A DNA stretch of 64,000 bases from positions 620,001-684,000 of the forward strand of contig JADJDJ010000003.1 in assembly GCA_016702745.1 (NCBI GenBank), in the 5' to 3' direction. The notes below the pieces were generated by a model. It worked only from the letters and a program-made list of their open reading frames with translations, had not been told where the DNA came from and ran no database searches. The position numbers and the translations under genes were made by a program. Within the stretch, counting starts at the first letter, position 1. Each line of letters starts with the position of its first letter. The DNA is from Chitinophagaceae bacterium (GTDB taxonomy: Bacteria > Bacteroidota > Bacteroidia > Chitinophagales > Chitinophagaceae). Shown piece by piece: positions 47,304 through 56,155 of the stretch.

Positions 47304-47610
47304 TTACGACTTGTGCAATAAACATCAACCTCAGCCATTAGCATTTCTGAATTCCAGCCTTAGTGTCTTTGAGCCTTAGTGGCATAAAAACATCGCCTTC
47401 ACTTTAATTAATTTCTTTAATAAAACCTTGTCTTAATTTATATTATTATTTTATTTAATTTATATATTTTTCCACAATTCATCCATTTTTTAAACAATTT
47501 GAAAGAAATAGTTCATTTAATTTAAAACCCTAACACTCGTTAAGTGCATATTTTGATACTTTCACAGCAATATATTCATATTTATTTTTTCTTTAATTAA
47601 ACAAACAGCT
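47304..47610 (+). promoter_or_regulatory. AT-rich amtB upstream region
   Basis: About 300 bases without a gene. The first 80 bases hold a CTTAGTGTCTTTGAGCCTTAGTGGC-like repeat arm (about 47359-47383). The rest is strongly A+T-rich, ending in a purine-poor tract before the amtB ATG at 47611. TGCATATTTTGATACTTTC at about 47546-47564 is the best promoter-like stretch. No operator could be defined. Confidence 0.35.
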
Positions 47611-49011
47611 ATGAGTAAAAAAACGGTTAAGCAGGTAGCTCCCTTCCTGATTTTATTGGGAGTAGCGGTTGCAGCCATATTCGTCAGCCCCTCCGCTTCC
47701 TTTGACCCGGCCTCAGTGCTGGGTGAAGATGGTAAGTCGCCCAAGTATGTTTACAACAGCGGTGATATTGCCTGGATGCTGGTATCCTGTGCTTTCGTTT
47801 TTTTGATGACTCCTGCCCTGGCCTTTTTCTATGGTGGCATGGTGGGACGCAAGAACGTGCTTTCAACGATGATCAAGAGCACGGTTTCTGCAGGTATTAT
47901 TTCTGTTCTGTGGATCGTGGTACAGTTCAGCCTTTGTTTTGGTAAATCCATCAACGGCATCATCGGCGACCCTACCACATTCCTGTTCTTCAAGAATGTA
48001 ATGAATGGTGAACCCTGGAGCCTGGCCGCAAGCATTCCTCTTCCTTTGTTTGCTTTCTTCCAGCTCATGTTTGCGATCATTACACCCGGACTGGTTGTAG
48101 GTGCTGTTGCAGAAAGAATCCGATTCAGTTCTTACTCTTTGTTCATCGTGTTATTCGGAGTACTGGTGTATGCGCCACTGGCACATATGGCCTGGCATCC
48201 TGAAGGACTGATGTTCAAATGGGGTGTACTTGATTTTGCCGGTGGTACAGTAGTACATATTTCTGCCGGTATGGCCGCATTGGCCGGAGCTATTGTGCTC
48301 AAACCCCGGAGAAGAAGCACCAGCCATCCTCCTGCCAATATTCCTTATGTGCTGATCGGTACCGGTCTGCTCTGGTTTGGCTGGTTTGGTTTCAATGCCG
48401 GTAGTGCTGTTGGAGCCGGTTCACTGGGTGTGTATGCATTTGCCACAACCAATACCGCAGCTGCTGCAGCCGGTTTATCCTGGATGTTCCTGGATGTGCT
48501 CCGTGGTAAAAAACCTTCTGTACTTGGTTTCTGTATTGGTGCCGTGGTCGGACTGGTAGCCATCACCCCTGCCTGCGGATTTGTAGGAGTACCTCAGGCC
48601 TTGTTTATCGGTTTCGTAGCTGCCCTGATTTCTAACCTGGTGGCAGAATTTCTTAAGAATAAAACCAAACTCGATGATCCGCTGGATGTATTCGCCTGTC
48701 ACGGATTAGGTGGTATGACCGGTATGCTGCTCACCGGCGTTTTCGGAAATAAAACCGTGAACTCAGTAGTAGTAGACGGACAATTCCTGATCCAATTGAA
48801 AGGAATGGCATTAGCGGTGGCCTTCAGTTTTGTGATGTCCTTTATCATCTTCAAGTTCATCAATCTCCTGCTGCCTTTACGGGTGAATGAGCAGGAAGAA
48901 GAAGAAGGACTGGATGCATCACAGCATGATGAAAATTATGTACAGGGAACCTTACTGGTTAAACACAATGGTTACCTGGAAGAAAAACCTGCTGAAGAAT
49001 TCCTGAAATAA
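47611..49011 (+). CDS. amtB: Ammonium transporter
   Basis: 466-residue inner-membrane Amt/Rh-family channel with about eleven membrane segments and an extra N-terminal segment that may be a cleaved signal. Family marks are FMTPALAFFYGGMVGRKN near the N-terminus, the twin-His pore region AHMAWHPEG and DVFACHGLGGMTG, and GLLWFGWFGFNAGSA. The C-terminal tail after residue 420 (NEQEEEEGLDASQHDENYVQG) is acidic. No PII gene (glnB/glnK) adjoins it here, although one commonly does. The porin gene follows, after a structured spacer. Confidence 0.93.
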   Translation: MSKKTVKQVAPFLILLGVAVAAIFVSPSASFDPASVLGEDGKSPKYVYNSGDIAWMLVSCAFVFLMTPALAFFYGGMVGRKNVLSTMIKSTVSAGIISVLWIVVQFSLCFGKSINGIIGDPTTFLFFKNVMNGEPWSLAASIPLPLFAFFQLMFAIITPGLVVGAVAERIRFSSYSLFIVLFGVLVYAPLAHMAWHPEGLMFKWGVLDFAGGTVVHISAGMAALAGAIVLKPRRRSTSHPPANIPYVLIGTGLLWFGWFGFNAGSAVGAGSLGVYAFATTNTAAAAAGLSWMFLDVLRGKKPSVLGFCIGAVVGLVAITPACGFVGVPQALFIGFVAALISNLVAEFLKNKTKLDDPLDVFACHGLGGMTGMLLTGVFGNKTVNSVVVDGQFLIQLKGMALAVAFSFVMSFIIFKFINLLLPLRVNEQEEEEGLDASQHDENYVQGTLLVKHNGYLEEKPAEEFLK

Positions 49012-49026
49012 ATTAAATCGAAAAAG

Positions 49027-49095
49027 GCACTGCGTTTCCCGGTCGGAACCGGGTGGTATAATCTTCTCGCAAAAGCTTATACCTGCTGTGCCCTT
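49027..49095 (+). ncRNA. Structured spacer between amtB and the porin (candidate)
   Basis: CCCGGT / ACCGGG form a six-base stem with a CGGA loop (about 49040-49055), enclosed by a possible outer pairing GGCAC (about 49027) with GTGCC (about 49087). Not followed by a clear T run next to the inner hairpin. Could be a processing site or a weak terminator. Confidence 0.3.
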
Positions 49096-49120
49096 TTCTT
49101 CACATTAAAAATGCATTACA

Positions 49121-50235
49121 ATGATACGCAAATTATTTGTGGGAGCCATTTCTGTGCTCTCCCTCAATCAGGCCTTTTCACAAGTAGCCTCCGCCCCCGT
49201 TCTGACCACCGATTCAACCCTTCAAGCCCCGGAAGAAGAGAAAAAGCACCGGCATTGACCATTACCGGTTCCGTGGACGCCTATTACCGGAATGACCTGG
49301 CCGATGTAAAAACCAATAGCTATACCAGCTTTACCCCCCTTCATAATTCCTTTGCACTGGGAATGGCCAGTATCAAATTTGAACACAAGGGTAATAAAGT
49401 AAGTGCTGTTGCTGACCTCGGTTTTGGGCCCAGGGCCAAAGACTTCTCATACACCGACGATGGTATCACCCAGGCTATCAAACAAGCCTATGTTTCCTAT
49501 GCGCCGGCTGATTGGGTTAAATTCACCCTCGGTACATGGGCCACCCATGTGGGTTATGAATTACTGGACCCGCAACTGAACAGAAACTATAGCATGAGTT
49601 ATATGTTCACCAACGGACCTTTCTCTCATACCGGTTTTAAAACAGAAATCACCAAGGGCAAACATGGCTTTATGCTGGGTGTAGCCAATGCCACTGATTT
49701 CAGGATCCCAATGGAAGATCAGATCAACAAGAAGACCTTCCTTGCTCAGTACAGTTTCCTCCCCAGTGATAAGCTGAAGTTTTACCTGAACTATGTGGGC
49801 GGACAAAATCCAGATACTTCCAAGACCAGTCAGTTTGACCTGGTGGTACTCGGAAAAATCAATGATAAGTTCAATATCGGATTCAACGGTACTTACAATT
49901 CCACCCGTGTATGGGATGGTGCCAAAAATGCAGATGGCAAACCCTGGTGGGGTTCAGCGCTCTACCTGAACTTTGATCCCAAAGCATGGTGGGGATTAAC
50001 GCTCCGCAGTGAACTGTTCAGTGATAAAAACCAGTTCAAGGCATTTGCGGCTGCTGCAGAAGGCGGACAAATCCTGGCCACCACCCTCTCTGCCAATTTC
50101 AAAACCGGTGGATTTATTTTTATACCTGAATTCAGAATTGATAATTCAAATAAGAAGGTATTGTTTACAGATAAGAACGGCGGTCTGACCAAGACAGCCA
50201 GCAGCTTCATTTTTGCAGCGATCTATTCATTCTGA
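49121..50235 (+). CDS. Outer-membrane beta-barrel porin, frame interrupted
   Basis: About 371-residue exported porin-like protein. The signal peptide (MIRKLFVGAISVLSLNQAFSQ) is encoded from the ATG at 49121 in a different frame from the rest. The frames join at 49241-49245 (five A): one more A gives EEEKKAPALTITGSVDAYY. The mature part alternates beta-strand-like stretches (TITGSVDAYYRNDL, VKFTLGTWATHVGYELL, FNIGFNGTYNSTRVW) and ends in a C-terminal aromatic strand (SSFIFAAIYSF). It belongs to the outer-membrane beta-barrel (OmpL/porin_5-like) proteins seen after amtB in Bacteroidota. A role in nitrogen-compound passage is inferred from position only. Confidence 0.75.
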
Positions 50236-50276
50236 TCTGTGGGGACATAAGAATTTAAATAGCAAGCAATCGTTAA

Positions 50277-50310
50277 AAGTCTCCTGTTTCTACAGGGGAC
50301 TTTCTTTTTT
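50277..50310 (+). terminator. Terminator after the porin gene
   Basis: Stem AAGTCTCCTGT (50277-50287) / ACAGGGGACTT (50292-50302) with one wobble pair and a T run. The 13-bp word AATAGCAAGCAAT lies just before it at about 50258-50270. Confidence 0.8.
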
Positions 50311-50676
50311 TGGAGGGAAATGTTCAATAATCAATGTTCAAGTTTCGGCGGAGATTCAAAGTTAGTTTGAGGATTTTGAGATTAACCGCAGAGAAGAGAG
50401 AACACAGAGGTTTCGCAGAGAGAGATTTAACCCTGCCTACCGGCAGGCAGGCGCAAAGACACAAAGTCGCAAAGAATCGCGAAGATGGTTCTGTAGGGGA
50501 AAGTCCCGATGATAGATGATTTCTTTTGCTCCTTTGCGTGAATTTCTTAGCGACTTTGTCCAAAGGACTCTTCGAGCGTGAAAATAAACAAGTCACAATA
50601 ACAACTCTTCACAATCCCCTGCTTCGCTGTGTGCGCTGCGAGAAACACTTCATACTTCGACCTTCGTACTTCGAAT
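50311..50676. repeat. Repeat-filled intergenic region downstream of the porin
   Basis: About 365 bases without a gene. It holds an AACCGCAGAGAAGAGAG/ACACAGAGG tract (50385-50430), the palindrome CCTGCC..GGCAGG (about 50442-50462), and an inverted pair GACACAAAGTCGCAAAGAA (about 50457-50476) / TTCTTAGCGACTTTGTCC (about 50545-50562). ACTTCGAACTTCGTACTTCGA-like units follow near 50650-50675. All belong to the short-unit intergenic repeats seen elsewhere in the window. Confidence 0.55.
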
Positions 50677-51726
50677 TTACTTTGGTTCCTGCTGACTCAG
50701 ACAATGAAAACTCCCCAGTCCCCAGATGATATCGGTTGAATCAATTCCTACTACCGTTCTGTCGGGGAAGCAGTCCTGAATAATCTGCAAGGCCTTATCG
50801 TCCCGGTCGGAACGGAAAGTAGGTACAATCACCGATTGATTGGCAATATAAAAATTGGCATAGGAACAGGGCAGGCGCATGTCTTCATACAAAAGCTCCG
50901 GCGGCATGGGTAATTCCACAATATTCAGCTGCCGGCCATTCAGGAGGCGCATGGTTTTTAATTGCCGGAGGTTATGCTGTAACAATTCATAATTATCATC
51001 TCTTTTATCTTCCTCAATTACGGTGATCACTGTATCCTCGTTTACAAATCGTACGGTATCGTCAATATGTCCATCGGTATCATCACCTACAATTCCTTCA
51101 TCCACCCATAATACCTGCTCCACTCCGTAAGAGTTACATAAGTATTCCTCAATCTGCTGCTGCTTGAGATGCGGATTTCGGTTTTCATTCAGCAAACAAG
51201 CGGTAGAGGTCATCACTGTTCCCATTCCGTTGAATTCAACGGAGCCACCCTCCATCACAATCCCCGGATGAAATACCGGTATATCGAAATGCTTTCCGAT
51301 TAATGTAGGCACCACATCATCCAGGTCATAAGGCGGGTATTTATTCCCCCAGGCATTATAACCCCAATCCACAATTACTTTTTTTATTTCCGCAGCGGGA
51401 TTCACCAGAAAAGCCGGTCCGTGATCCCGGCACCAGGCATCATTGGTGGGATGAAAAAAGAATTCCACTTTGGATAAATCCACCGACTCTTTTTCCAGCT
51501 CACTAATGGCAAAGGACTTCATGGCTTCATCCGCCACATTGATACGCACCAGTTCACCCCTTGTAAGCTCCTTTACAAATTTGGAATAAGAAGGATAGAT
51601 CGTATGGATCTTTCCCGGCCAGGAAGCTTCCTTATGCGGCCAGCTGAGCCAGGTAGCTATGTGTGGGGCAAATTCGGCAGGGAACTGGTATCCTAGTTGG
51701 CGGGGGGTAGATTGCAGAGGATTCAT
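50677..51726 (-). CDS. aguA: Agmatine deiminase
   Basis: 349-residue guanidino-modifying hydrolase (peptidyl-arginine-deiminase family) that turns agmatine into N-carbamoylputrescine. Key stretches are TWLSWPHKEASWPG, NDAWCRDHGPAFLV, the substrate region VMEGGSVEFNG, DTDGHIDDTVRF with the catalytic His/Asp, and the nucleophile Cys near the C-terminus in GSFHCLSQQEP. Full length. The next pathway enzyme (aguB) lies upstream on the same strand, but a four-helix-bundle gene and repeat arrays separate them. Confidence 0.9.
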   Translation of the reverse strand: MNPLQSTPRQLGYQFPAEFAPHIATWLSWPHKEASWPGKIHTIYPSYSKFVKELTRGELVRINVADEAMKSFAISELEKESVDLSKVEFFFHPTNDAWCRDHGPAFLVNPAAEIKKVIVDWGYNAWGNKYPPYDLDDVVPTLIGKHFDIPVFHPGIVMEGGSVEFNGMGTVMTSTACLLNENRNPHLKQQQIEEYLCNSYGVEQVLWVDEGIVGDDTDGHIDDTVRFVNEDTVITVIEEDKRDDNYELLQHNLRQLKTMRLLNGRQLNIVELPMPPELLYEDMRLPCSYANFYIANQSVIVPTFRSDRDDKALQIIQDCFPDRTVVGIDSTDIIWGLGSFHCLSQQEPK

Positions 51727-51753
51727 TTATGTGTAGACTTGTTTGAGGGATAG

Positions 51754-51785
51754 TCCGGAAGACCGAAAGTCGGAAAGTCCGGAAG
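51754..51785 (+). repeat. 8-bp tandem array 1 left of the S23 gene
   Basis: Four consecutive octads: TCCGGAAG, ACCGAAAG, TCGGAAAG, TCCGGAAG. Confidence 0.8.
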
Positions 51786-51834
51786 AAAGTTGGTTAAAAA
51801 GTCATCGGTTTATTATTATTCAGAGATAATGTAG

Positions 51835-51866
51835 TCCGGAAGACCGAAAGTCGGAAAGACCGGAAG
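51835..51866 (+). repeat. 8-bp tandem array 2 left of the S23 gene
   Basis: Four octads: TCCGGAAG, ACCGAAAG, TCGGAAAG, ACCGGAAG. The first three equal those of array 1. Confidence 0.8.
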
Positions 51867-51903
51867 TAGGTTGTCAATAATATGAGTTGTTTTGCATTTG
51901 ATT

Positions 51904-52257
51904 TTATGTTAAAGAACGTTTTAGGCCATTGATCATTACCAGCAATTCTTCACATAAATTATATACGGTTAAAAACTGTTGTTCGGATATTATCAAGCGC
52001 TTTCGTCCAAGATACAGACAGCCCACTATTTCAACAACTGATCGTAGTGCTATTCCCAGGAACCTCTTAAACTCTGCATTTGATTGGCCTGTCGATCCTT
52101 CGGCAATATTCAGAGAAACGGAATCTGCTGCTCTTCTGATTTGAGAACCTAATACATAGGTTTCCTGCTTTGGAAAATGAATAGCGATTAAATGAATCTG
52201 ATAAGAAAGTTCTACCGATTTCTGCCACACAATCAACTTTTCAAATTTAAAGGCCAT
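51904..52257 (-). CDS. Four-helix-bundle protein (S23 / 23S rRNA intervening-sequence protein family)
   Basis: 117-residue all-helical protein with the family's typical opening (FKFEKLIVWQKSVELSYQI) and the conserved block QIRRAADSVSLNIAEGS, then FKRFLGIALRSVVEIVGCL. Members were first seen in 23S rRNA intervening sequences and are structurally related to Avd, the accessory protein of diversity-generating retroelements. They form pentamers with a basic channel. No reverse transcriptase or variable repeat is present here, so the function is unknown. The gene is bracketed by 8-bp arrays (two to the left, one inverted to the right) and sits between the two putrescine genes, as though inserted. 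I start at 52257 (MAFKFEKL). Confidence 0.85.
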   Translation of the reverse strand: MAFKFEKLIVWQKSVELSYQIHLIAIHFPKQETYVLGSQIRRAADSVSLNIAEGSTGQSNAEFKRFLGIALRSVVEIVGCLYLGRKRLIISEQQFLTVYNLCEELLVMINGLKRSLT

Positions 52258-52399
52258 ACTCAGCAATTAAGACTGCCAATCTACAACTGCGACACAACCT
52301 CAGCTTCTCGCTTTTCCGTTTTTTTCCTGAAAACATATCAGAAAAAAACGCCCCCAAATTTGTCAAAAACATTTCTATTTTCCCAGCCCGACTTCCCTT

Positions 52400-52439
52400 C
52401 TTTCCGTCTTTCGGACTTTCCGACTTCCGGACTTCCGGA
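52400..52439 (-). repeat. 8-bp tandem array right of the S23 gene, inverted
   Basis: Five octads on the plus strand (CTTTCCGT, CTTTCGGA, CTTTCCGA, CTTCCGGA, CTTCCGGA). Their complements are the same units as in the left arrays, so the gene is flanked by inverted arrays. Confidence 0.8.
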
Positions 52440-52449
52440 CTTTCTCTCC

Positions 52450-53322
52450 TTACTCATCAATGAATCTCTTCGTAATCGGCTGATAAGAATCAATCCTCCT
52501 GTCCCTCATAAACGGCCAGTGCGTGCGGTAGCGATCTGTTTTTTCCAGATCCAGTTCCAGGACTTTGATTTCTTCGGCATCATGTGATGCTTTGTATAAT
52601 ACCGTGCCAAAAGGATTGGAGACAAAGGATCCGCCCCAGAATTTCATAGCGCCGTTTTGTTCCAGCCCGACCCGGTTCACACTCACCACATGCACCCCAT
52701 TGGCAACGGCATGACTGCGTTGAATCGTTTGCCAGGCACCGTATTGCTCAGTATTGGTTTCTTCATCCTGTGCCGTAGCCCAGCCGATCGCAGTGGGATA
52801 GAATAAAATTTCCGCTCCCATCAATGCCGTGATCCTGGCCGCTTCGGGATACCATTGGTCCCAGCAGATCAAGACACCGATCTTTGCAAATTTTGTATTC
52901 CAGACTTTATAACCCAGGTCACCCGGAGTGAAATAAAATTTCTCATAATACGCCGGATCATCCGGAATATGCATCTTCCGGTATTTACCGAGGTAACTGC
53001 CATCGGCATCAATCACCGCCGTTGTGTTATGATAAAGTCCCTGTGCTCTTTTTTCGAAGAGAGAAGCGATAATGACCACGCCCAGTTCTCCTGCCAGTTT
53101 TTGCAAGGCATCCGTAGAAGGCCCTGGTATGGGCTCGGCCAGTTTGAAGTTTTCATAATCCTCCACATCACAGAAATAAAGGGAGGTAAATAATTCCTGC
53201 AGACAAACGATCTGTGCCCCGTCTTTAGCTGCCTGCTTCACTCCATCCATCGCCTTTTGCAGGTTCACCGATTTATCAGCAGAACAGGTCATCTGCACCA
53301 GTCCGACTTTTACTTTACTCAT
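52450..53322 (-). CDS. aguB: N-carbamoylputrescine amidase
   Basis: 290-residue nitrilase-superfamily amidase completing putrescine synthesis from agmatine. The catalytic triad is visible: Glu in CLQELF, Lys in GKYRKMHIP, Cys in IGVLICWDQWYPEAARI. EETNTEQYGAWQTIQRSHA is characteristic of carbamoylputrescine amidases, and the pairing with aguA supports the assignment. An inverted ATGTGAGA/ATGTGNAA array lies just upstream, between it and the end of ppc. Confidence 0.9.
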   Translation of the reverse strand: MSKVKVGLVQMTCSADKSVNLQKAMDGVKQAAKDGAQIVCLQELFTSLYFCDVEDYENFKLAEPIPGPSTDALQKLAGELGVVIIASLFEKRAQGLYHNTTAVIDADGSYLGKYRKMHIPDDPAYYEKFYFTPGDLGYKVWNTKFAKIGVLICWDQWYPEAARITALMGAEILFYPTAIGWATAQDEETNTEQYGAWQTIQRSHAVANGVHVVSVNRVGLEQNGAMKFWGGSFVSNPFGTVLYKASHDAEEIKVLELDLEKTDRYRTHWPFMRDRRIDSYQPITKRFIDE

Positions 53323-53357
53323 AGCGGAAAATTAAGGCACAAAAATAGAGAGAAAAA

Positions 53358-53449
53358 TGTGGAAATATGTAAATGTGTGAATGTGTAAATTTAATACCCG
53401 ATCCCCTCATTTTCACATCCCCACATTCCCACATTCTCACATTCTCACA
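53358..53449. repeat. Inverted ATGTG-unit arrays between ppc and aguB
   Basis: Left arm has units AATGTGGAA, TATGTAA, ATGTGTGA, ATGTGTAA. The right arm, read on the minus strand, has ATGTGAGA, ATGTGAGA, ATGTGGGA, ATGTGGGG. The two arms can fold back on each other. The right arm starts directly after the ppc stop codon. Confidence 0.65.
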
Positions 53450-56029
53450 TTAAGCCGAGTTCCTCCCCGCATTGATAATCCCAAACGAACATCGCATGGC
53501 CAGCTTCTCATAGGTCTCCTTTACCGGAGCCTGTACCAGTTGTTCATCCAGTTCGCGGATTTTCGAGAGTGCGTATTGCTGGATCGTGACCAGCGGCAAT
53601 ACAATTCTTTCCCTCATCTGGATAGATAATTGCTCAACCGGATATTCCGCCATCAGTTCATTGCTGCCGGTTATTTTAAACAGGTATTGTTTGGTTAACT
53701 CATACTCATCATAAATCATCTGCCAGAGTTCGCCAAACTGTTTGTGACCGGCCATGTATGCCGTTAACGGAAAGAAAGATTTCATCATGGCCATTTCGCA
53801 GTTGTCGAGCAGGGTGCGGAAGAAAAGCGACTGATGATAGAGTTTCTGTAATTGCAGGAGTTTCCCTTTTTCCTCCATTTGCTGCAGGGCCGTACCCACG
53901 CCGAAATATCCGGTTACATTCTGTTTCAGCTGGCTCCAGGAGCCGGCAAAAGGAATGGCCCGAAGATCCTTTAATGATAAACCGGAAGCAGCTCCCCTTT
54001 TAGCAGGCCGGCTGCCGATATTGGTTTCGCTGTAAAAACGGAGCGGACTCACCTGTAATAAATAATCAGCGAGATAGGGATGATCCCTTAATGATTTGTA
54101 TGCTTCGAGCCCAGCCCCGGCCAGTTCTCCCAGTAATTCTTCTTCCTGCTGACTGAGCGTCGTATCCTTATTGGAAAAAAGATCATTGGAGATGCCGGCA
54201 TTGAGCAGCTGTTCCATATTGAACTGTGCTGCATCAATGATGCCGAAATTGGAGCTGACGGTCTGACCCTGTACAGTGAGCTGAATTTCTTTATTGGAAA
54301 TATTATGTCCCATGGACGCATAAAACTTATGGGTCTTGCCACCACCTCTTGACGGAGGTCCTCCCCTTCCATCAAAGAAGACCACATCAATTCCATAGGC
54401 ACGAGATACACTGGTTAATTCTTCCTTGGCTTTATAAATACTCCAGTTGGCCATCAGATAACCACCATCCTTTGTTCCATCTGAAAATCCCAGCATAATG
54501 GTTTGACGGTTGGAACGGCGTTGCAGATGTTCGCGGTAAACGGGATGGCTATAGAGCGTGGTCATGATGCCTGCCGCATGCTGCAGATCACCAATGGTTT
54601 CAAACAGTGGAACGATATCAATTTTTAATTCTTCTTTTGTCCATCCGCCCAGCAGGAAAAGTCCAAAGACTTCCATCGCATTCAGCGCACTGTTACACTG
54701 ACTGATTATATAACGGCTGCAGCCTTCCTGTCCGTTGTATTGCTGAATGGTTTTAACCGCCATTACAGATTCCAGTGTATCTCTGTAAACAGGATCTGTG
54801 ATCTCATCCAGGGATGCTGTTCCATTGATTCCTGCCAGCATATCCATTTTGGCAGTGCTATCTAATGACGCATACCCGGGAAGCAGGTCAGGCTGGTTTT
54901 GACTCACCGCTTCCATCACTTTACCATGTACAGTGCTTTCCTGGCGGATATCGAGGGATGCAAAATGTAAACCGAATACTTCAATCTTATTGATCAGGTT
55001 GCTGACCATATGCAGGAAGAGTCCGTTATGCTGGTGAATGATGATCTGCCGGATCTCCAGCAGTGTTTGCAGGATTTCTTCTTTTCCCAGATCACTTTTA
55101 TACCCAGGTATAAAAAGGTTTTTATATAATTTACTTTCCAGCTCCTGTAACAACACTTCCACTCCTTCAAATGTGAGTCTGCGTCTCAGTCTCCTCACAT
55201 CCATATAATAACATTTCATGATGCCGCCGCGCAATGCATCGGCCACCTGCAGGGTAATCGCACTGGTCACAAAGGGATTGCCATCCCGATCGCCACCGGG
55301 CCAGAAGCCCATCCGGATCACGGGATTATTACTGTCTACTGCATCGGGGAACTGTGATTTCAGGGAGCTGATGATACGGCCGGCTGCGGGATAGAATACA
55401 TTCTCCAGGTACCAGACCAGGGAGATTGCTTCATCATAAGGGGTGGGCTTTTTCTTTTTAAAGAAGGGAGTCTTGCCCAGCTGTTGCAGATAGGTATTGA
55501 TCAGACTGGTATTATTATCCGATAATGCTTTGGATAAATCGTTGATGATACCCAATACCGGACCCGGATAGAATTGCGTGGGGTGTGCCGTCAATACAAG
55601 CCTTACTGCAAAATCTTTTAGTTTATTTGCTAATTCATCTTCCTTGTTTTCGCGGATCACTTCCGATTCAAGATGCTTGAGGGTTCCCACACCGTTCAGG
55701 TCATTTACATTTCTGAAGGCGGCATCTTCCAGGGCATCAAAAAGGACTACCTGTCTTTCGATATATTGTACAAAACGGAAGAGCAGGTCATTGCGTTCCT
55801 GTTCGCGGTTATAGGTGGTATGACGCGCAAAGAAATCTTCAATGATGGCCGTGGGGCTCAGTTTCTTTTTATAGCCTTCCTCGCAGTTATTGGATAAAAG
55901 GGATAGCAGGATACCGGTCTTTTCGATCCGGTGAAAAGGCAGGGAGGTAAAAAGGCTGTTGTACAGTTGGAAGCGGATACCCACTTCATTCCGGAATTGC
56001 TGTAAAGCCCTGTTCGAGGGGTGCACCAT
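53450..56029 (-). CDS. ppc: Phosphoenolpyruvate carboxylase (divergent Bacteroidota type)
   Basis: 859-residue cytoplasmic enzyme that carboxylates PEP to oxaloacetate, refilling the TCA cycle. The catalytic His of LTAHPTQFYPG is present, and MGFWPGGDRDGNPFVTS, GFSDGTKDGGYLMANW and the C-terminal Asn/Arg-rich ending (CSFGIINAGRNSA, compared with ..GIAAGLRNTG) fit the family. In the mobile loop the usual FHGRGG reads FFDGRGGPPSRGGG, so the second conserved His is Asp. I believe this variant is common in the phylum, but could not check. Upstream lies rplQ with its own terminator. Confidence 0.88.
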   Translation of the reverse strand: MVHPSNRALQQFRNEVGIRFQLYNSLFTSLPFHRIEKTGILLSLLSNNCEEGYKKKLSPTAIIEDFFARHTTYNREQERNDLLFRFVQYIERQVVLFDALEDAAFRNVNDLNGVGTLKHLESEVIRENKEDELANKLKDFAVRLVLTAHPTQFYPGPVLGIINDLSKALSDNNTSLINTYLQQLGKTPFFKKKKPTPYDEAISLVWYLENVFYPAAGRIISSLKSQFPDAVDSNNPVIRMGFWPGGDRDGNPFVTSAITLQVADALRGGIMKCYYMDVRRLRRRLTFEGVEVLLQELESKLYKNLFIPGYKSDLGKEEILQTLLEIRQIIIHQHNGLFLHMVSNLINKIEVFGLHFASLDIRQESTVHGKVMEAVSQNQPDLLPGYASLDSTAKMDMLAGINGTASLDEITDPVYRDTLESVMAVKTIQQYNGQEGCSRYIISQCNSALNAMEVFGLFLLGGWTKEELKIDIVPLFETIGDLQHAAGIMTTLYSHPVYREHLQRRSNRQTIMLGFSDGTKDGGYLMANWSIYKAKEELTSVSRAYGIDVVFFDGRGGPPSRGGGKTHKFYASMGHNISNKEIQLTVQGQTVSSNFGIIDAAQFNMEQLLNAGISNDLFSNKDTTLSQQEEELLGELAGAGLEAYKSLRDHPYLADYLLQVSPLRFYSETNIGSRPAKRGAASGLSLKDLRAIPFAGSWSQLKQNVTGYFGVGTALQQMEEKGKLLQLQKLYHQSLFFRTLLDNCEMAMMKSFFPLTAYMAGHKQFGELWQMIYDEYELTKQYLFKITGSNELMAEYPVEQLSIQMRERIVLPLVTIQQYALSKIRELDEQLVQAPVKETYEKLAMRCSFGIINAGRNSA

Positions 56030-56110
56030 AATGTTGATTTTGACAAATGAACTTTCTACAGCAAGCAGTTCATAAAAATACTTTATTTAGGCTGTTAAAA
56101 GGCAATAAAA

Positions 56111-56140
56111 AAGCCCCGAATCAGATCCGGGGCTTTCAGA
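56111..56140 (-). terminator. Terminator of the ribosomal operon
   Basis: AAGCCCCG (56111-56118) / CGGGGCTT (56128-56135); on the minus strand a T run follows. Located about 15 bases past the rplQ stop. Confidence 0.85.
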
Positions 56141-56155
56141 AAACAGTGGTTTGTA

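Noticed and set aside
49111..49240. Porin start at the ATG at 49111
   Set aside because: That frame gives no signal peptide; the frame from 49121 encodes a clear one and joins the barrel after a one-base correction.
51754..52439. Diversity-generating retroelement around the S23 gene
   Set aside because: No reverse transcriptase, no template/variable repeat pair; only the Avd-like fold is shared.
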